The notes: generated from the letters alone by a model not told the origin. 30,723 nucleotides of DNA from an uncultured Oscillospiraceae bacterium (GCA_910584605.1 CAJUAW010000019.1:1-30723), one strand, 5' to 3'. Positions 7,589-14,089 are shown, numbered from the stretch's first letter. Made by a program: numbers and translations.

Positions 7589-7597
7589 TGGTATAAT
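7589..7597 (+). promoter_or_regulatory. Extended -10 promoter for the glmU-like/prs/pth block
   Basis: TGGTATAAT gives a perfect -10 (7592-7597) with the extended TG. No good -35 lies 17 bases upstream, so it would work as an extended -10 promoter. It lies in an AT-rich stretch 39 bases before the start codon. Confidence 0.65.
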
Positions 7598-7635
7598 GAC
7601 CATGCCATAACAGAGCCTGATTCAGGAGGAATTCA

Positions 7636-8313
7636 ATGAACGACTATTCAGCCCCGCTGCAGGCCAAGCGGGAACAGCTGCTGGCAGACGGGGTGGTTAT
7701 GATGGACCCCGCCGCCGTGTACGTGGAGGACAGCGTCACAGTGGGCGCGGGTACGATCCTGCTCCCCGGCACCATCCTCCGGGGGACGACCACCATCGGA
7801 GCCAACTGCACCATCGGCCCCCAGGTGATGATCACCAGCTGCACGGTGGAGGAGGGCTGCACCATCAACGCCTCCCAGTGCGAGGAGAGCACCATCCGCC
7901 GGGACTGCCAGATCGGCCCCTACGCCCACCTCCGGCCCCACTGCGTGGTGGGAGAGGGGTCCAAGATCGGGGCCTTTGTCCAGCTGAAAAACTGCAATCT
8001 GGGCAGGGGGACCAAGATGGCTCACCTGACCTACGTAGGGGACAGCGACGTGGGGGACGACTGCAACTTCGGCTGCGGCACCGTTACCTGCAACTACGAC
8101 GGCTTCCAGAAGCACCGCACCACCATCGGCAGCCATGTCTTTGTGGGGTGCAACACCAATTTTGTTGCCCCGGTGGCGGTGGCGGACGGGACCTTTATCG
8201 CCGCCGGGACCACGGTGACCCAGGACGTCCCGGAGGACGCCATGGTCATCGGCCGGACCCGCCAGCAGGTGAAGGAGGGCTGGGCAGAGCGGAACCGGCA
8301 AAAAAAATCGTGA
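7636..8313 (+). CDS. GlmU-like acetyltransferase domain protein, left-handed beta-helix, lacking the uridylyltransferase domain
   Basis: A 225-aa left-handed parallel beta-helix protein built of hexapeptide repeats (for example VGAGTILLPG, IGANCTIGPQ, IGPYAHLRPH). It matches the C-terminal half of GlmU: AHLRPH, KIGAFVQLKN, AHLTYVGDSDVG, and the acetyltransferase signature NFGCGTVTCNYDGFQKH. Normal GlmU is about 450 aa with an N-terminal nucleotidyltransferase domain; here only about 25 residues precede the helix. The start is firm: AGGAGGA at 7624-7630, and an in-frame stop at 7618-7620 rules out an upstream extension in this frame. It sits where glmU sits in the conserved glmU-prs-pth order. 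Probable role: acetylation of glucosamine-1-phosphate, with uridylylation done by another protein, or acetylation of a different sugar phosphate. Confidence 0.88.
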   Translation: MNDYSAPLQAKREQLLADGVVMMDPAAVYVEDSVTVGAGTILLPGTILRGTTTIGANCTIGPQVMITSCTVEEGCTINASQCEESTIRRDCQIGPYAHLRPHCVVGEGSKIGAFVQLKNCNLGRGTKMAHLTYVGDSDVGDDCNFGCGTVTCNYDGFQKHRTTIGSHVFVGCNTNFVAPVAVADGTFIAAGTTVTQDVPEDAMVIGRTRQQVKEGWAERNRQKKS

Positions 8314-8390
8314 GGGAGCGGCCTCACACGTAAGGGATACGAGAGCAGAAACGGCTGTGAGCCGATATGAAAAATGGGAGGATATCATAC

Positions 8391-9374
8391 ATGATCGCAC
8401 ATGGCAAGGACATCAAAGTCATCACGGGCAACTCCAACCCCGCGCTGGCCAGGGACATTTGCAAGGAGCTGGGCATCCCCCTGGGGAACTCAGAGGTGGG
8501 CGCATTCTCCGACGGGGAGAACTTTGTCTCCATCTATGAGACGGTCCGCGGCTCAGACGTCTTCGTGGTCCAGTCCACCTGCGCGTTTGTCAAGGATGGC
8601 AAGACCAGTACCGTCAACGACTCGCTGATGGAGCTGCTGATCATCATTGACGCGCTGAAGCGGGCCTCCGCCGGCCGGATCACCGCGGTGATCCCCTACT
8701 TCGGCTACGCCCGCCAGGACCGGAAGACCAAGCCCCGCGATCCCATCTCCGCCAAGCTGGTGGCCAACCTGATCACCACCGCCGGCGCCGACCGGGTGCT
8801 GACCATGGACCTCCACGCCAACCAGATCCAGGGCTTTTTTGACATTCCGGTGGATAATATGCTGGGTTCCCCCCTCTTTGTGGACTACTTCAACCGAAAG
8901 TTCAAGGACAACCGGGACGACACCATGGTGGTCTCCCCCGACGTGGGCTCGGTGGCCCGGGCCCGGGCCTTCGCCCAGAAGCTGAATATGCCTCTGGCCA
9001 TCGTGGACAAGCGGCGGCAGAAGGCCAACTCCTCCGAGGTGATGAACATCATCGGTGATGTGCGGGACAAGCGGGTCATCCTCCTGGACGACATGGTGGA
9101 CACCGGCGGCTCCCTGTGCCACGCGGCCAAGGCTCTGGTGGAGCTGGGCGGCGCCAAGGACGTCACCGCCTGCGCCACCCACGGCGTGCTGTCCGGCCCC
9201 GCCATTCAGCGCATCCAGGACAGTGTGCTGGACGAGGTGGTCTTCCTGAACACCATCCCCGCCAAGCCCGACGTGCACTGCGACAAGATCCGCTACATCT
9301 CGGTGGCCCACCTCTTTGCCGAGGCCATCAGCCACATCTACATGGAGACCTCCGTGTCTCCCCTGTTCCTGTAA
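8391..9374 (+). CDS. prs: Ribose-phosphate pyrophosphokinase (PRPP synthetase)
   Basis: It makes 5-phosphoribosyl-1-pyrophosphate from ribose-5-phosphate and ATP, feeding purine, pyrimidine, NAD, histidine and tryptophan synthesis. The 327-aa product has the full family pattern: FSDGENFVSIYETVRGSDVF, the flexible-loop segment YARQDRKTKPRDPISAK, the metal-binding TMDLHANQIQGFFDIP, and the PRPP loop VILLDDMVDTGGSL. I chose the ATG at 8391 because GGGAGG (8376-8381) is well spaced from it; an in-frame ATG at 8367 would add eight unconserved residues. It follows the glmU-like gene after 77 bases and precedes pth, a conserved Firmicute order. Confidence 0.97.
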   Translation: MIAHGKDIKVITGNSNPALARDICKELGIPLGNSEVGAFSDGENFVSIYETVRGSDVFVVQSTCAFVKDGKTSTVNDSLMELLIIIDALKRASAGRITAVIPYFGYARQDRKTKPRDPISAKLVANLITTAGADRVLTMDLHANQIQGFFDIPVDNMLGSPLFVDYFNRKFKDNRDDTMVVSPDVGSVARARAFAQKLNMPLAIVDKRRQKANSSEVMNIIGDVRDKRVILLDDMVDTGGSLCHAAKALVELGGAKDVTACATHGVLSGPAIQRIQDSVLDEVVFLNTIPAKPDVHCDKIRYISVAHLFAEAISHIYMETSVSPLFL

Positions 9375-9380
9375 ACCATG

Positions 9381-9408
9381 CGGGGCGGGCGGATGCCCGC
9401 CCCGTTTT
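9381..9408 (+). terminator. Terminator or attenuator between prs and pth
   Basis: A perfect 10-bp GC stem, CGGGGCGGGC (9381-9390) with GCCCGCCCCG (9395-9404), loop GGAT, followed by four T residues. The short T run and tight spacing to pth suggest partial read-through rather than complete termination. Confidence 0.7.
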
Positions 9409-9423
9409 CATGAGGTGACGACC

Positions 9424-10017
9424 ATGTTTTTCAAACAAGACGCCGGAGGGGTGAGCTGGCTGCTGGTCTGCCTGGGCAATCCGGGGGACAAGTACGAAAA
9501 TACCCGGCACAATGTGGGCTTTATGGTGGCCGACGAGGTGGCCGAGCGGCAGAGCAAGCCCATCCAGCGGCTGAAATTCAAGGCGCTGACCAATGTGCTG
9601 TCCATTTCCGGGGAAAAGGTGCTGGTGATGAAGCCCATCACCTATATGAACCTGTCCGGCGAGGCGGTGCGTCAGGCGGCGGATTTTTACAAGATCCCCC
9701 CTGACCATGTGCTGGTGGTGTCCGACGACACCGCCCTGCCCGTGGGACGGCTGCGTATCCGGACAAAGGGCTCCGCCGGAGGGCACAACGGACTGAAAAA
9801 CATCATCCAGCACCTGGGCACCGACCAGTTCCCCCGGCTGCGGGTGGGGGTGGGCGAAAAGCCCCACCCCGGCTATGATCTGGCTGACTGGGTGCTGGGC
9901 AAGTTCGTGGGCGAGGACAAAAAAGCTATTGACGGGGCCGTCAAACGGGCCGCCGACGCCATCGAGTGCATCCTGGCCGAGGGCATCGACCGGGGGATGG
10001 GGAAGTTTAACGGATAA
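9424..10017 (+). CDS. pth: Peptidyl-tRNA hydrolase
   Basis: It releases tRNA from peptidyl-tRNA that drops off stalled ribosomes. The 197-aa product shows the Pth signatures: LLVCLGNPGDKYENTRHNVG with the catalytic His of TRHNVG, the TYMNLSG block with its conserved Asn, and GSAGGHNGLKNI. The segment that usually reads YDDLDLPxG is SDDTALPVG here; the first, functionally important Asp is kept. The N-terminus has about ten extra residues before the conserved core, but the ATG at 9424 follows GAGGTG (9412-9417), so this start is likely. It is last in the glmU-like/prs/pth block, and the accessory patch begins right behind it. Confidence 0.95.
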   Translation: MFFKQDAGGVSWLLVCLGNPGDKYENTRHNVGFMVADEVAERQSKPIQRLKFKALTNVLSISGEKVLVMKPITYMNLSGEAVRQAADFYKIPPDHVLVVSDDTALPVGRLRIRTKGSAGGHNGLKNIIQHLGTDQFPRLRVGVGEKPHPGYDLADWVLGKFVGEDKKAIDGAVKRAADAIECILAEGIDRGMGKFNG

Positions 10018-10047
10018 ATACAAGTGCGGCGGGGTCTCCCCCGCCGC

Positions 10048-10076
10048 TTGCATATACGGTCGAATTTTGATATAAT
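10048..10076 (+). promoter_or_regulatory. Strong SigA-type promoter of the small hydrophobic peptide gene
   Basis: TTGCAT (10048-10053) and TATAAT (10071-10076) with a 17-base spacer. Predicted start near 10083, giving a leader of about 48 bases. The -35 region shares the 11-mer CTTGCATATAC with the antisense promoter at 10320-10349, in inverted orientation. Confidence 0.8.
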
Positions 10077-10121
10077 CACCGTGCTGCCCTACATTACCCA
10101 ATCTGTGGCAACAGAAAGGGG

Positions 10122-10150
10122 GTGGAAACAGTGAATGTTTTGATAGACTT
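10122..10150 (+). repeat. Direct repeat copy A over the toxin start codon (DRa-like)
   Basis: GTGGAAACAGT (10122-10132) and GTTTTGATAGACTT (10137-10150) are both repeated exactly at 10280-10306. The spacer between them is four bases here and two in the other copy. Copy A covers the end of the ribosome site, the GTG start and the first codons. Confidence 0.85.
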
Positions 10151-10226
10151 TTTGGTGTCGGTTATGGCAAACGTAGTTGGCTATTGCGTTTGCAAATGGC
10201 TTGACCGTCACGACAAGGGCAGATAA
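10131..10226 (+). CDS. 31-aa membrane peptide, candidate type I (Fst/par-like) toxin
   Basis: A small gene starting at GTG 10131, behind a strong site AAAGGGGGTGG (10116-10125). The 31-residue product begins MNVLIDFLVSVMANVV and ends CKWLDRHDKGR. It has one hydrophobic helix of about 17 residues (3-21) followed by a tryptophan at the interface and a charged tail. This is the plan of type I toxins of the Fst/Ldr superfamily, in which a W-L-D-x-R-like motif follows the membrane helix. The genetic surroundings support it more than the peptide does: a strong promoter, a convergent antisense RNA, duplicated sequence around the start codon and a shared terminator. An ATG at 10135 is out of frame and gives only two codons. 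Toxicity is inferred, not shown. Confidence 0.7.
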   Translation: MNVLIDFLVSVMANVVGYCVCKWLDRHDKGR

Positions 10227-10231
10227 GCCTG

Positions 10232-10276
10232 GAAGGACCCCGCGGAGAGTGGCCTCTCTCTGCGGGGTCCTTCTTT
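10232..10276. terminator. Long stem-loop, shared terminator of convergent toxin and antisense transcripts
   Basis: GAAGGACCCCGC (10232-10243) pairs perfectly with GCGGGGTCCTTC (10262-10273). The inner part (GGAGAG with CTCTCT, one G-U pair) extends it to about 18 bp with a 6-base loop. A short T run follows on the plus strand only. Confidence 0.8.
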
Positions 10277-10279
10277 GCT

Positions 10280-10306
10280 GTGGAAACAGTACGTTTTGAT
10301 AGACTT
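10280..10306 (+). repeat. Direct repeat copy B inside the antisense RNA gene (DRb-like)
   Basis: GTGGAAACAGT (10280-10290), two bases, GTTTTGATAGACTT (10293-10306). It matches copy A at 25 positions with a 2-base length difference. It is transcribed in the opposite direction by the antisense promoter, so the product is complementary to copy A. Confidence 0.85.
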
Positions 10307-10319
10307 ACTGGCTAGGTTG

Positions 10320-10349
10320 ATTATACCACAGCTGCCCCGGTATATGCAA
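10320..10349 (-). promoter_or_regulatory. Strong promoter of the antisense RNA
   Basis: Read on the minus strand, TTGCAT (10344-10349) and TATAAT (10320-10325) are 18 bases apart, with an extended TG before the -10. It is at least as strong as the toxin promoter, as expected for an unstable antitoxin RNA. Confidence 0.78.
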
Positions 10350-10357
10350 GGGTGAAA

Positions 10358-10498
10358 TTATTTTTTCTCTGTGTGTTCCCGCAGAAGCAGCCGGATATAG
10401 CTGGGAACAGACCTGGAGTCCTCTGTTGCCAGCTGTTTCAGCGTGTCATAGAGTTCCTGCGACATTCCAACGGTTACCTTTTTGTCCGCCTTTTTCAT
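10358..10498 (-). CDS. Ribbon-helix-helix (CopG-like) DNA-binding protein, 46 aa
   Basis: A short minus-strand gene. The product starts MKKADKKVTVGM, followed by SQELYDTLKQLATEDSR and SVPSYIRLLLREH. This is a clean ribbon-helix-helix pattern: a short beta strand (KVTVGM), helix A (ELYDTLKQLATED), a turn with Ser, then helix B (VPSYIRLLLRE). Such proteins bind DNA as dimers and usually repress their own operon, often as antitoxins or plasmid/element regulators. It has an excellent promoter (TTGACT, 17 bases, TATACT) overlapped by inverted repeats that are probably its operators. It runs towards the antisense RNA promoter. No toxin partner lies in the same operon, so a stand-alone regulator is possible. 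Confidence 0.85.
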   Translation of the reverse strand: MKKADKKVTVGMSQELYDTLKQLATEDSRSVPSYIRLLLREHTEKK

Positions 10499-10507
10499 AT
10501 TATCACC

Positions 10508-10552
10508 CCACCTACAGTATACCAGGTGGTAACTACCTAGTCAATAGGTGGT
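10508..10552 (-). promoter_or_regulatory. Promoter of the minus-strand RHH gene with two overlapping operator-like repeats
   Basis: On the minus strand, TTGACT (10539-10544) and TATACT (10516-10521) are 17 bases apart. One inverted repeat, CCACCT (10508-10513) with AGGTGG (10524-10529), brackets the -10. A second, ACTACCTA (10532-10539) with TAGGTGGT (10545-10552, one mismatch), brackets the -35. Repressor binding would cover the whole promoter. Confidence 0.75.
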
Positions 10553-10558
10553 GAGCAA

Positions 10559-10599
10559 TTGACGAAAAGAAATTTTAATGGTAACTTAATAGTCACCAT
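10559..10599 (+). promoter_or_regulatory. Promoter and operator of the plus-strand RHH gene
   Basis: TTGACG (10559-10564) lies 17 bases from a weak -10 TAACTT (10582-10587). The -10 sits in an inverted repeat, ATGGTAACT (10578-10586), four bases, AGTCACCAT (10591-10599), with one mismatch. The 8-mer TGGTAACT also occurs at 10527-10534 in the divergent promoter, so one regulator could bind both sides. Confidence 0.55.
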
Positions 10600-10622
10600 A
10601 TAGTGCATAGGAGACGGGCAGG

Positions 10623-10793
10623 ATGGCAGATACAAAGCTTGTAAATCGAACCAAATTGATTTCTTCTCTGGCTAACGAATTAGTCGGGCCGTTCAATGAA
10701 CTGTCAAAGAAAACAAGGGTTCCCAAATCGAGGCTGTTAGATGAAGCGGTAGAGGACCTTCTGAAAAAGTACGAGAAGAGGATGGCTGAGTGA
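10623..10793 (+). CDS. Ribbon-helix-helix domain protein, 56 aa
   Basis: A plus-strand gene with a product beginning MADTKLVNRTKLISSL and containing FNELSKKTRVPKSRLLDEAV and EDLLKKYEKR. The pattern fits a ribbon-helix-helix domain: a beta strand in the N-terminal part, helix A (GPFNELSKKT), turn VPKS, helix B (RLLDEAVEDLLKKY). The ribosome site AGGAG (10609-10613) is nine bases before the ATG at 10623. It is divergent from the other RHH gene with the two -35 elements only 14 bases apart. Its last codons form the left arm of its own terminator. The base composition is visibly more AT-rich than that of neighbouring genes, which suggests acquisition. Role unknown. Confidence 0.8.
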   Translation: MADTKLVNRTKLISSLANELVGPFNELSKKTRVPKSRLLDEAVEDLLKKYEKRMAE

Positions 10794-10809
10794 GCCATCC
10801 TCTTTTGTT
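10776..10809. terminator. Bidirectional terminator between the RHH gene and the murE-like gene
   Basis: A perfect 12-bp stem, AAGAGGATGGCT (10776-10787) with AGCCATCCTCTT (10793-10804), a 5-base loop and T residues after it. The stem overlaps the RHH stop codon, and its right flank touches the end of the convergent murE-like gene. Confidence 0.85.
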
Positions 10810-12760
10810 ATGGTGTTATCATTATCCCCGGCGTATGCTGGTCCAGCATATACAGCAGCAGGGCGTGCTCGGCGGTGCTGTCCAGGAGGGCGGCCTCCTC
10901 CGTGCCGGCGCGGAGGGCGGTCAGGCAGTGCTCCAACATGGGGGTCAGCTCCTGGGGGACCGCCCCGGCGGACAGCAGCTCCTCCACCCGCCTGGTATCC
11001 ATGCGGCCCCCAAGACGGCTGCCCTCCCCCATTGGGGCGAGATACACCACATAATCTGCATCTGCGGGGAAATCGCCGCCCGGCTGAACCAGGGATACCT
11101 CCATCCCCACCGTCCGCAGGGCGCTGGCGTCCTGGCGCAGGTCCTCCCCGGGGGAGGCGCTCCAGACTGCCGCCTTCCTTCCCCGGTGCTTTTCCAGGGC
11201 GGGCAGCAGGGCCAGCAGGCTCCGCACCTGTTCCAGGCCGTCCAGCTGACGGGCCGCGTCGTACTCCCGGAGGAAGGCGTGGACATAGTCCACATCGGTG
11301 GGCACCTCCACATACTCCCGTCCCCGCTTCTGCCGGGTCTCCTGACCCTTTCCGGTGATCAGCAGGATGGAGGGCTCCTTGCAGCTCAGAATTGCCTGCC
11401 GGATGGCCTCCCCCCGGTTGGGCTGGATGATATACGCGCAGCCCTGCTCCGCCACGTGTCCGGCGATCTCCTGGCAGATGGACAGGGTGTCCTCCTCCCC
11501 GCTGTCCTCCTCGGTGAGGACCACCAGGTCGGAGTATTTCCCGGAAATTTCTCCCAGGTCCCGCCGCCGGTCCAGAGCCTTCAGGCCGGGGCAGCCGAAG
11601 ACCGTCACGATCCGCCGTCCGGGGTACTCCGCCTGGACGGAGCGGAACAGGGTCTCGAAGCTCATGCGGTTGTGGGCGTAGTCCACAATGGCGGTGACCG
11701 TCTCGCCGGCGTTGGAGTAGACCTCCATCCGCCCCGGCACACGGGCCCGTTCCAGCCCGGCGTAGATGTGCCGCTGGGGGACCCCCAGCGCCTCGCACAC
11801 GGTGATGGCGGCCAGGGCGTTTTCCACGTTGAACAGCCCCGGCATGGTGAGGCGGAACTCCCGCTCATACCGCCGGGTGCGCACCTGGAACAGGATGTCG
11901 CCCCCCCGCTTGCGCACCTGGGAGGCGAAGACATCCGCCTCCTTGTCCCGCTGGGAGAAGGTGTAGACCGGCCGGCCCGCCTCCAGAGCGGCGGCAAGGA
12001 TGCGGTCCGCGTGGCCGCAGTCCAGGTTGACACAGTTGACCGCCCCCTGCCGGAAGATCCGCAGCTTGGAGGAGAAGTAGTCCTCAAAGTCGGAGTGCTC
12101 GATCGGGGAAATATGGTCGTAGCCGATGTTGAGAAAGCATGCGGCGGCAAAGTCGGTGCACAGGGAGCGGTGGTACTTCAGCGCCTGACTGGACACCTCC
12201 ATGGTCAGGTATTCCAGCCCGGACTGGACCGCGTGGTGGAAGTGGCGCTGCAGGTCCAAAGCGTCGGGGGTGGTGATGTGGGACTCGAAGCGGTCTACCC
12301 CGTCGTAGGTGTCGATGGAGGAGATGATGCCGCTCTCCGGCTTGTCCTGCTCCGCCAGACAGGAGTCCAGGATGTACTTCAGGTAGTAGGCTGTGGAGGA
12401 TTTCCCCTTGGTCCCCGTCAGGCCGATGACCTTCAGCTTCCCGGAGGGGTGGTCATAAAAGCGGTCGGCCAGGGGGGCGATGGTGCTCCGCATGCCGCTG
12501 ACCAGGAGGCAGGGCAGGGGCGATTCCGGATACGGTTTTTCGCTCACATAGGCGATGGCCCCCTTCTCCTGGGCCATTTGGAGAAATTCCGCCTTGAAGT
12601 GGGCCCCCTTGCAGAGGAACAGCGTACCGGGGACCACCTCCCGGGAGTCGTAGGACACCAGCTCCACGGCGGCGGACCGGTCCAAGGAATCGGGGACCGG
12701 CGCGGCCAGCAGTTCCCGCTCCTCCAGCAGGGCGATATAGTCGTTGAGGGTGTGTTTCAT
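10808..12760 (-). CDS. MurE-like Mur ligase with a degenerate amino-acid-kinase-like C-terminal domain
   Basis: A 650-aa protein; ordinary MurE is about 490 aa. Residues 1-500 form a three-domain Mur ligase: the ATP loop TGTKGKSST (115-123), THTTP-type HITTPDALDLQ (161-171), TMEVSSQAL (186-194), VDYAHN (359-364) and GKGQETRQ (470-477). MurE adds the third stem-peptide residue to UDP-MurNAc-dipeptide. The specificity motif DNPR of diaminopimelate-adding enzymes is missing; the site reads TEEDSGEED (416-424), so the substrate is uncertain. Residues 505-650 resemble a shrunken N-acetylglutamate-kinase-like domain: LLALLPALEKHRGRK at the start, LTPMLEHCLTALRAG and HALLLYMLDQHTPGIMI at the end, without glycine-rich loops. 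The ATG at 12760 follows GAGGTG; a GTG at 12769 is possible. It is last of six genes in the operon. Confidence 0.85.
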   Translation of the reverse strand: MKHTLNDYIALLEERELLAAPVPDSLDRSAAVELVSYDSREVVPGTLFLCKGAHFKAEFLQMAQEKGAIAYVSEKPYPESPLPCLLVSGMRSTIAPLADRFYDHPSGKLKVIGLTGTKGKSSTAYYLKYILDSCLAEQDKPESGIISSIDTYDGVDRFESHITTPDALDLQRHFHHAVQSGLEYLTMEVSSQALKYHRSLCTDFAAACFLNIGYDHISPIEHSDFEDYFSSKLRIFRQGAVNCVNLDCGHADRILAAALEAGRPVYTFSQRDKEADVFASQVRKRGGDILFQVRTRRYEREFRLTMPGLFNVENALAAITVCEALGVPQRHIYAGLERARVPGRMEVYSNAGETVTAIVDYAHNRMSFETLFRSVQAEYPGRRIVTVFGCPGLKALDRRRDLGEISGKYSDLVVLTEEDSGEEDTLSICQEIAGHVAEQGCAYIIQPNRGEAIRQAILSCKEPSILLITGKGQETRQKRGREYVEVPTDVDYVHAFLREYDAARQLDGLEQVRSLLALLPALEKHRGRKAAVWSASPGEDLRQDASALRTVGMEVSLVQPGGDFPADADYVVYLAPMGEGSRLGGRMDTRRVEELLSAGAVPQELTPMLEHCLTALRAGTEEAALLDSTAEHALLLYMLDQHTPGIMITP

Positions 12761-12790
12761 AAAGAACACCTCGCATGAAAAGTGTGGAGC

Positions 12791-14074
12791 TCAGCCGCAG
12801 TCCCAGGTGTAGAAGACATCGGAAAAATCCCGGTTTTTCAGCTTCTCTCCGTTCAGAAAGAACCCGCCCACTCCGCCGTCGCCCCACATAACGTAGGTCT
12901 CTGTTTCCGTCCAGTCGGAGTCCAGCTGGAAGAGCAGGGTGTCATAGGGACTGTTCTCCTCCCGGGGATCAAACTGCTCAAAGCAGGGCCAGCCCAGCAG
13001 GTGGTGGCCCGAGGACCAGAGCTGGTCGTAGAGAAAGTCCCGGTCAGGTTCCTCCAAAAAGTCCCGAAAATCGTCTTCCGGCGGGGCCTGTCCCGTGACA
13101 TCTTTCCAGACCTGGGCAAACAGCGCGTCAAAGCGGCCGTCCGCCGGTCCCATGCAGGCGGTGGTCTTCTCCATGGTCACCGCCGCCGATTCCATCACCG
13201 GGAAGTAATCCGTGTCCTTGTGGGTGGGGATGTCCAGCGGCTTGAGCTGCTGTGGCGTGACAGAGAGATCGATCCGCTGGTGATATACCACCTGAAAGCC
13301 CCGGTCCAAACCGAAGCAGTCGTCCTGCCCGATGAAAAACTGGAGCATCCCGCCCTGGGGCAGAGGGTCGTCCGCCGGAAACTGGTCGAAATTGATCTGG
13401 GCCAGCAGTACCATCTTCTCCCCTGCGCTGTCCACCGGATAGGGCAGGGCCGGGTCCCAGTAGGGGAAGCCGCCGAATTTGCTGTCAAACAGTCCGGGCA
13501 GACTGCCGGGCTGAACGGTCAGCCGGTAGCAGTCTGTGGCAGTGCGTTTTTTGATCTCCTCCACCACGGCCCGCACCGGCTCACTGCCCCGGGCGGGCTG
13601 ACGGACCTCGGGGGGTACATAGGCGGGGGGAAGCTCCACCACAACTCCGTGTCCGGCCAGTTCATCCAGAACCTCCAGGCCGGTCAGCTGTGCCTTGGGC
13701 GGCAGGTGGACCTGACGCAGGGCAGGCAGTTGGAGGAGCAGGGTGCAGTCGGTAAAGTTGGTCCACCGCAGGTCCAGCTTTTTCAGCTTTTTGCACTGGA
13801 CCAGAAAGGAGAAGTCCCGGACCAGCACTGTGGGAATGCTCTGGCTGCGGGGGGTGCCAAACATCAGGGTGTGGAGATTCTCCATCGAACCGATAGCGGA
13901 AAAATCCTCCGGCTCCTGGCTAGGTTGGACGGTCTGATAGTAGGGGTCGCCGCAGTAGGAAAAATCGTTGAGTACTTTCACCTTTTTCAGATCATACAAG
14001 GAGCCGGGCGCGCGGTTCAGCGAGCACTGCACCGCATGGCTCAGGCGGGGGTCCATCTGAGGAATAGAGGTCAT
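12791..14074 (-). CDS. YwqG/DUF1963 protein with leucine-rich N-terminal region
   Basis: A 427-aa two-part protein. From about residue 195 to the end it matches the YwqG (DUF1963) family: FGGFPYWDPALPYPVD, LLAQINFDQFP, GGMLQFFIGQDD, HHLLGWPCFEQFDPRE and WGDGGVGGFFL. About residues 60-170 contain leucine-rich, repeat-like segments (MENLHTLMFG, CKKLKKLDLRWTNFTD, LPALRQVHLPPKAQLTGLEVLDEL). DUF1963 proteins have no established biochemical role; they often occur among immunity genes of polymorphic toxin systems. The start follows a GGAGGG site. It lies between an Imm1-like gene and the murE-like gene in the same operon (gaps of 15 and 30 bases). Its connection to the cell wall is unclear. Confidence 0.8.
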   Translation of the reverse strand: MTSIPQMDPRLSHAVQCSLNRAPGSLYDLKKVKVLNDFSYCGDPYYQTVQPSQEPEDFSAIGSMENLHTLMFGTPRSQSIPTVLVRDFSFLVQCKKLKKLDLRWTNFTDCTLLLQLPALRQVHLPPKAQLTGLEVLDELAGHGVVVELPPAYVPPEVRQPARGSEPVRAVVEEIKKRTATDCYRLTVQPGSLPGLFDSKFGGFPYWDPALPYPVDSAGEKMVLLAQINFDQFPADDPLPQGGMLQFFIGQDDCFGLDRGFQVVYHQRIDLSVTPQQLKPLDIPTHKDTDYFPVMESAAVTMEKTTACMGPADGRFDALFAQVWKDVTGQAPPEDDFRDFLEEPDRDFLYDQLWSSGHHLLGWPCFEQFDPREENSPYDTLLFQLDSDWTETETYVMWGDGGVGGFFLNGEKLKNRDFSDVFYTWDCG

Positions 14075-14089
14075 AGGCGTTCCCTCCGG

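Larger units (their letters stand above)
10230..10313 (-). ncRNA. Candidate antisense antitoxin RNA, about 85 nt
   Basis: A minus-strand promoter at 10320-10349 should start a transcript near 10313 that ends at the hairpin 10232-10273. The RNA would carry the complement of direct repeat copy B and could therefore pair with the toxin mRNA at copy A, over its ribosome site and start codon, and also across the shared terminator. This is how RNA II of the pAD1 par locus works on fst mRNA. The ends are predicted from promoter and hairpin only. Confidence 0.65.

Noticed and set aside
8319..8364. A 9-bp stem with one bulge and a 27-base loop between the glmU-like gene and prs, considered as a riboswitch
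   Set aside because: It matches no purine or PRPP riboswitch that I can recognise, and the long loop makes it unconvincing.
10026..10047. A 9-bp GC hairpin after pth taken as a terminator
   Set aside because: The stem is perfect, but no T run follows. Its right side runs into the -35 of the toxin-like promoter. It may be a 3' stabilising hairpin; I did not list it as a terminator.
10047..10809. Insertion sequence or prophage remnant
   Set aside because: No transposase, integrase, att-like duplication or phage gene is visible. The patch is better described by its two small modules.
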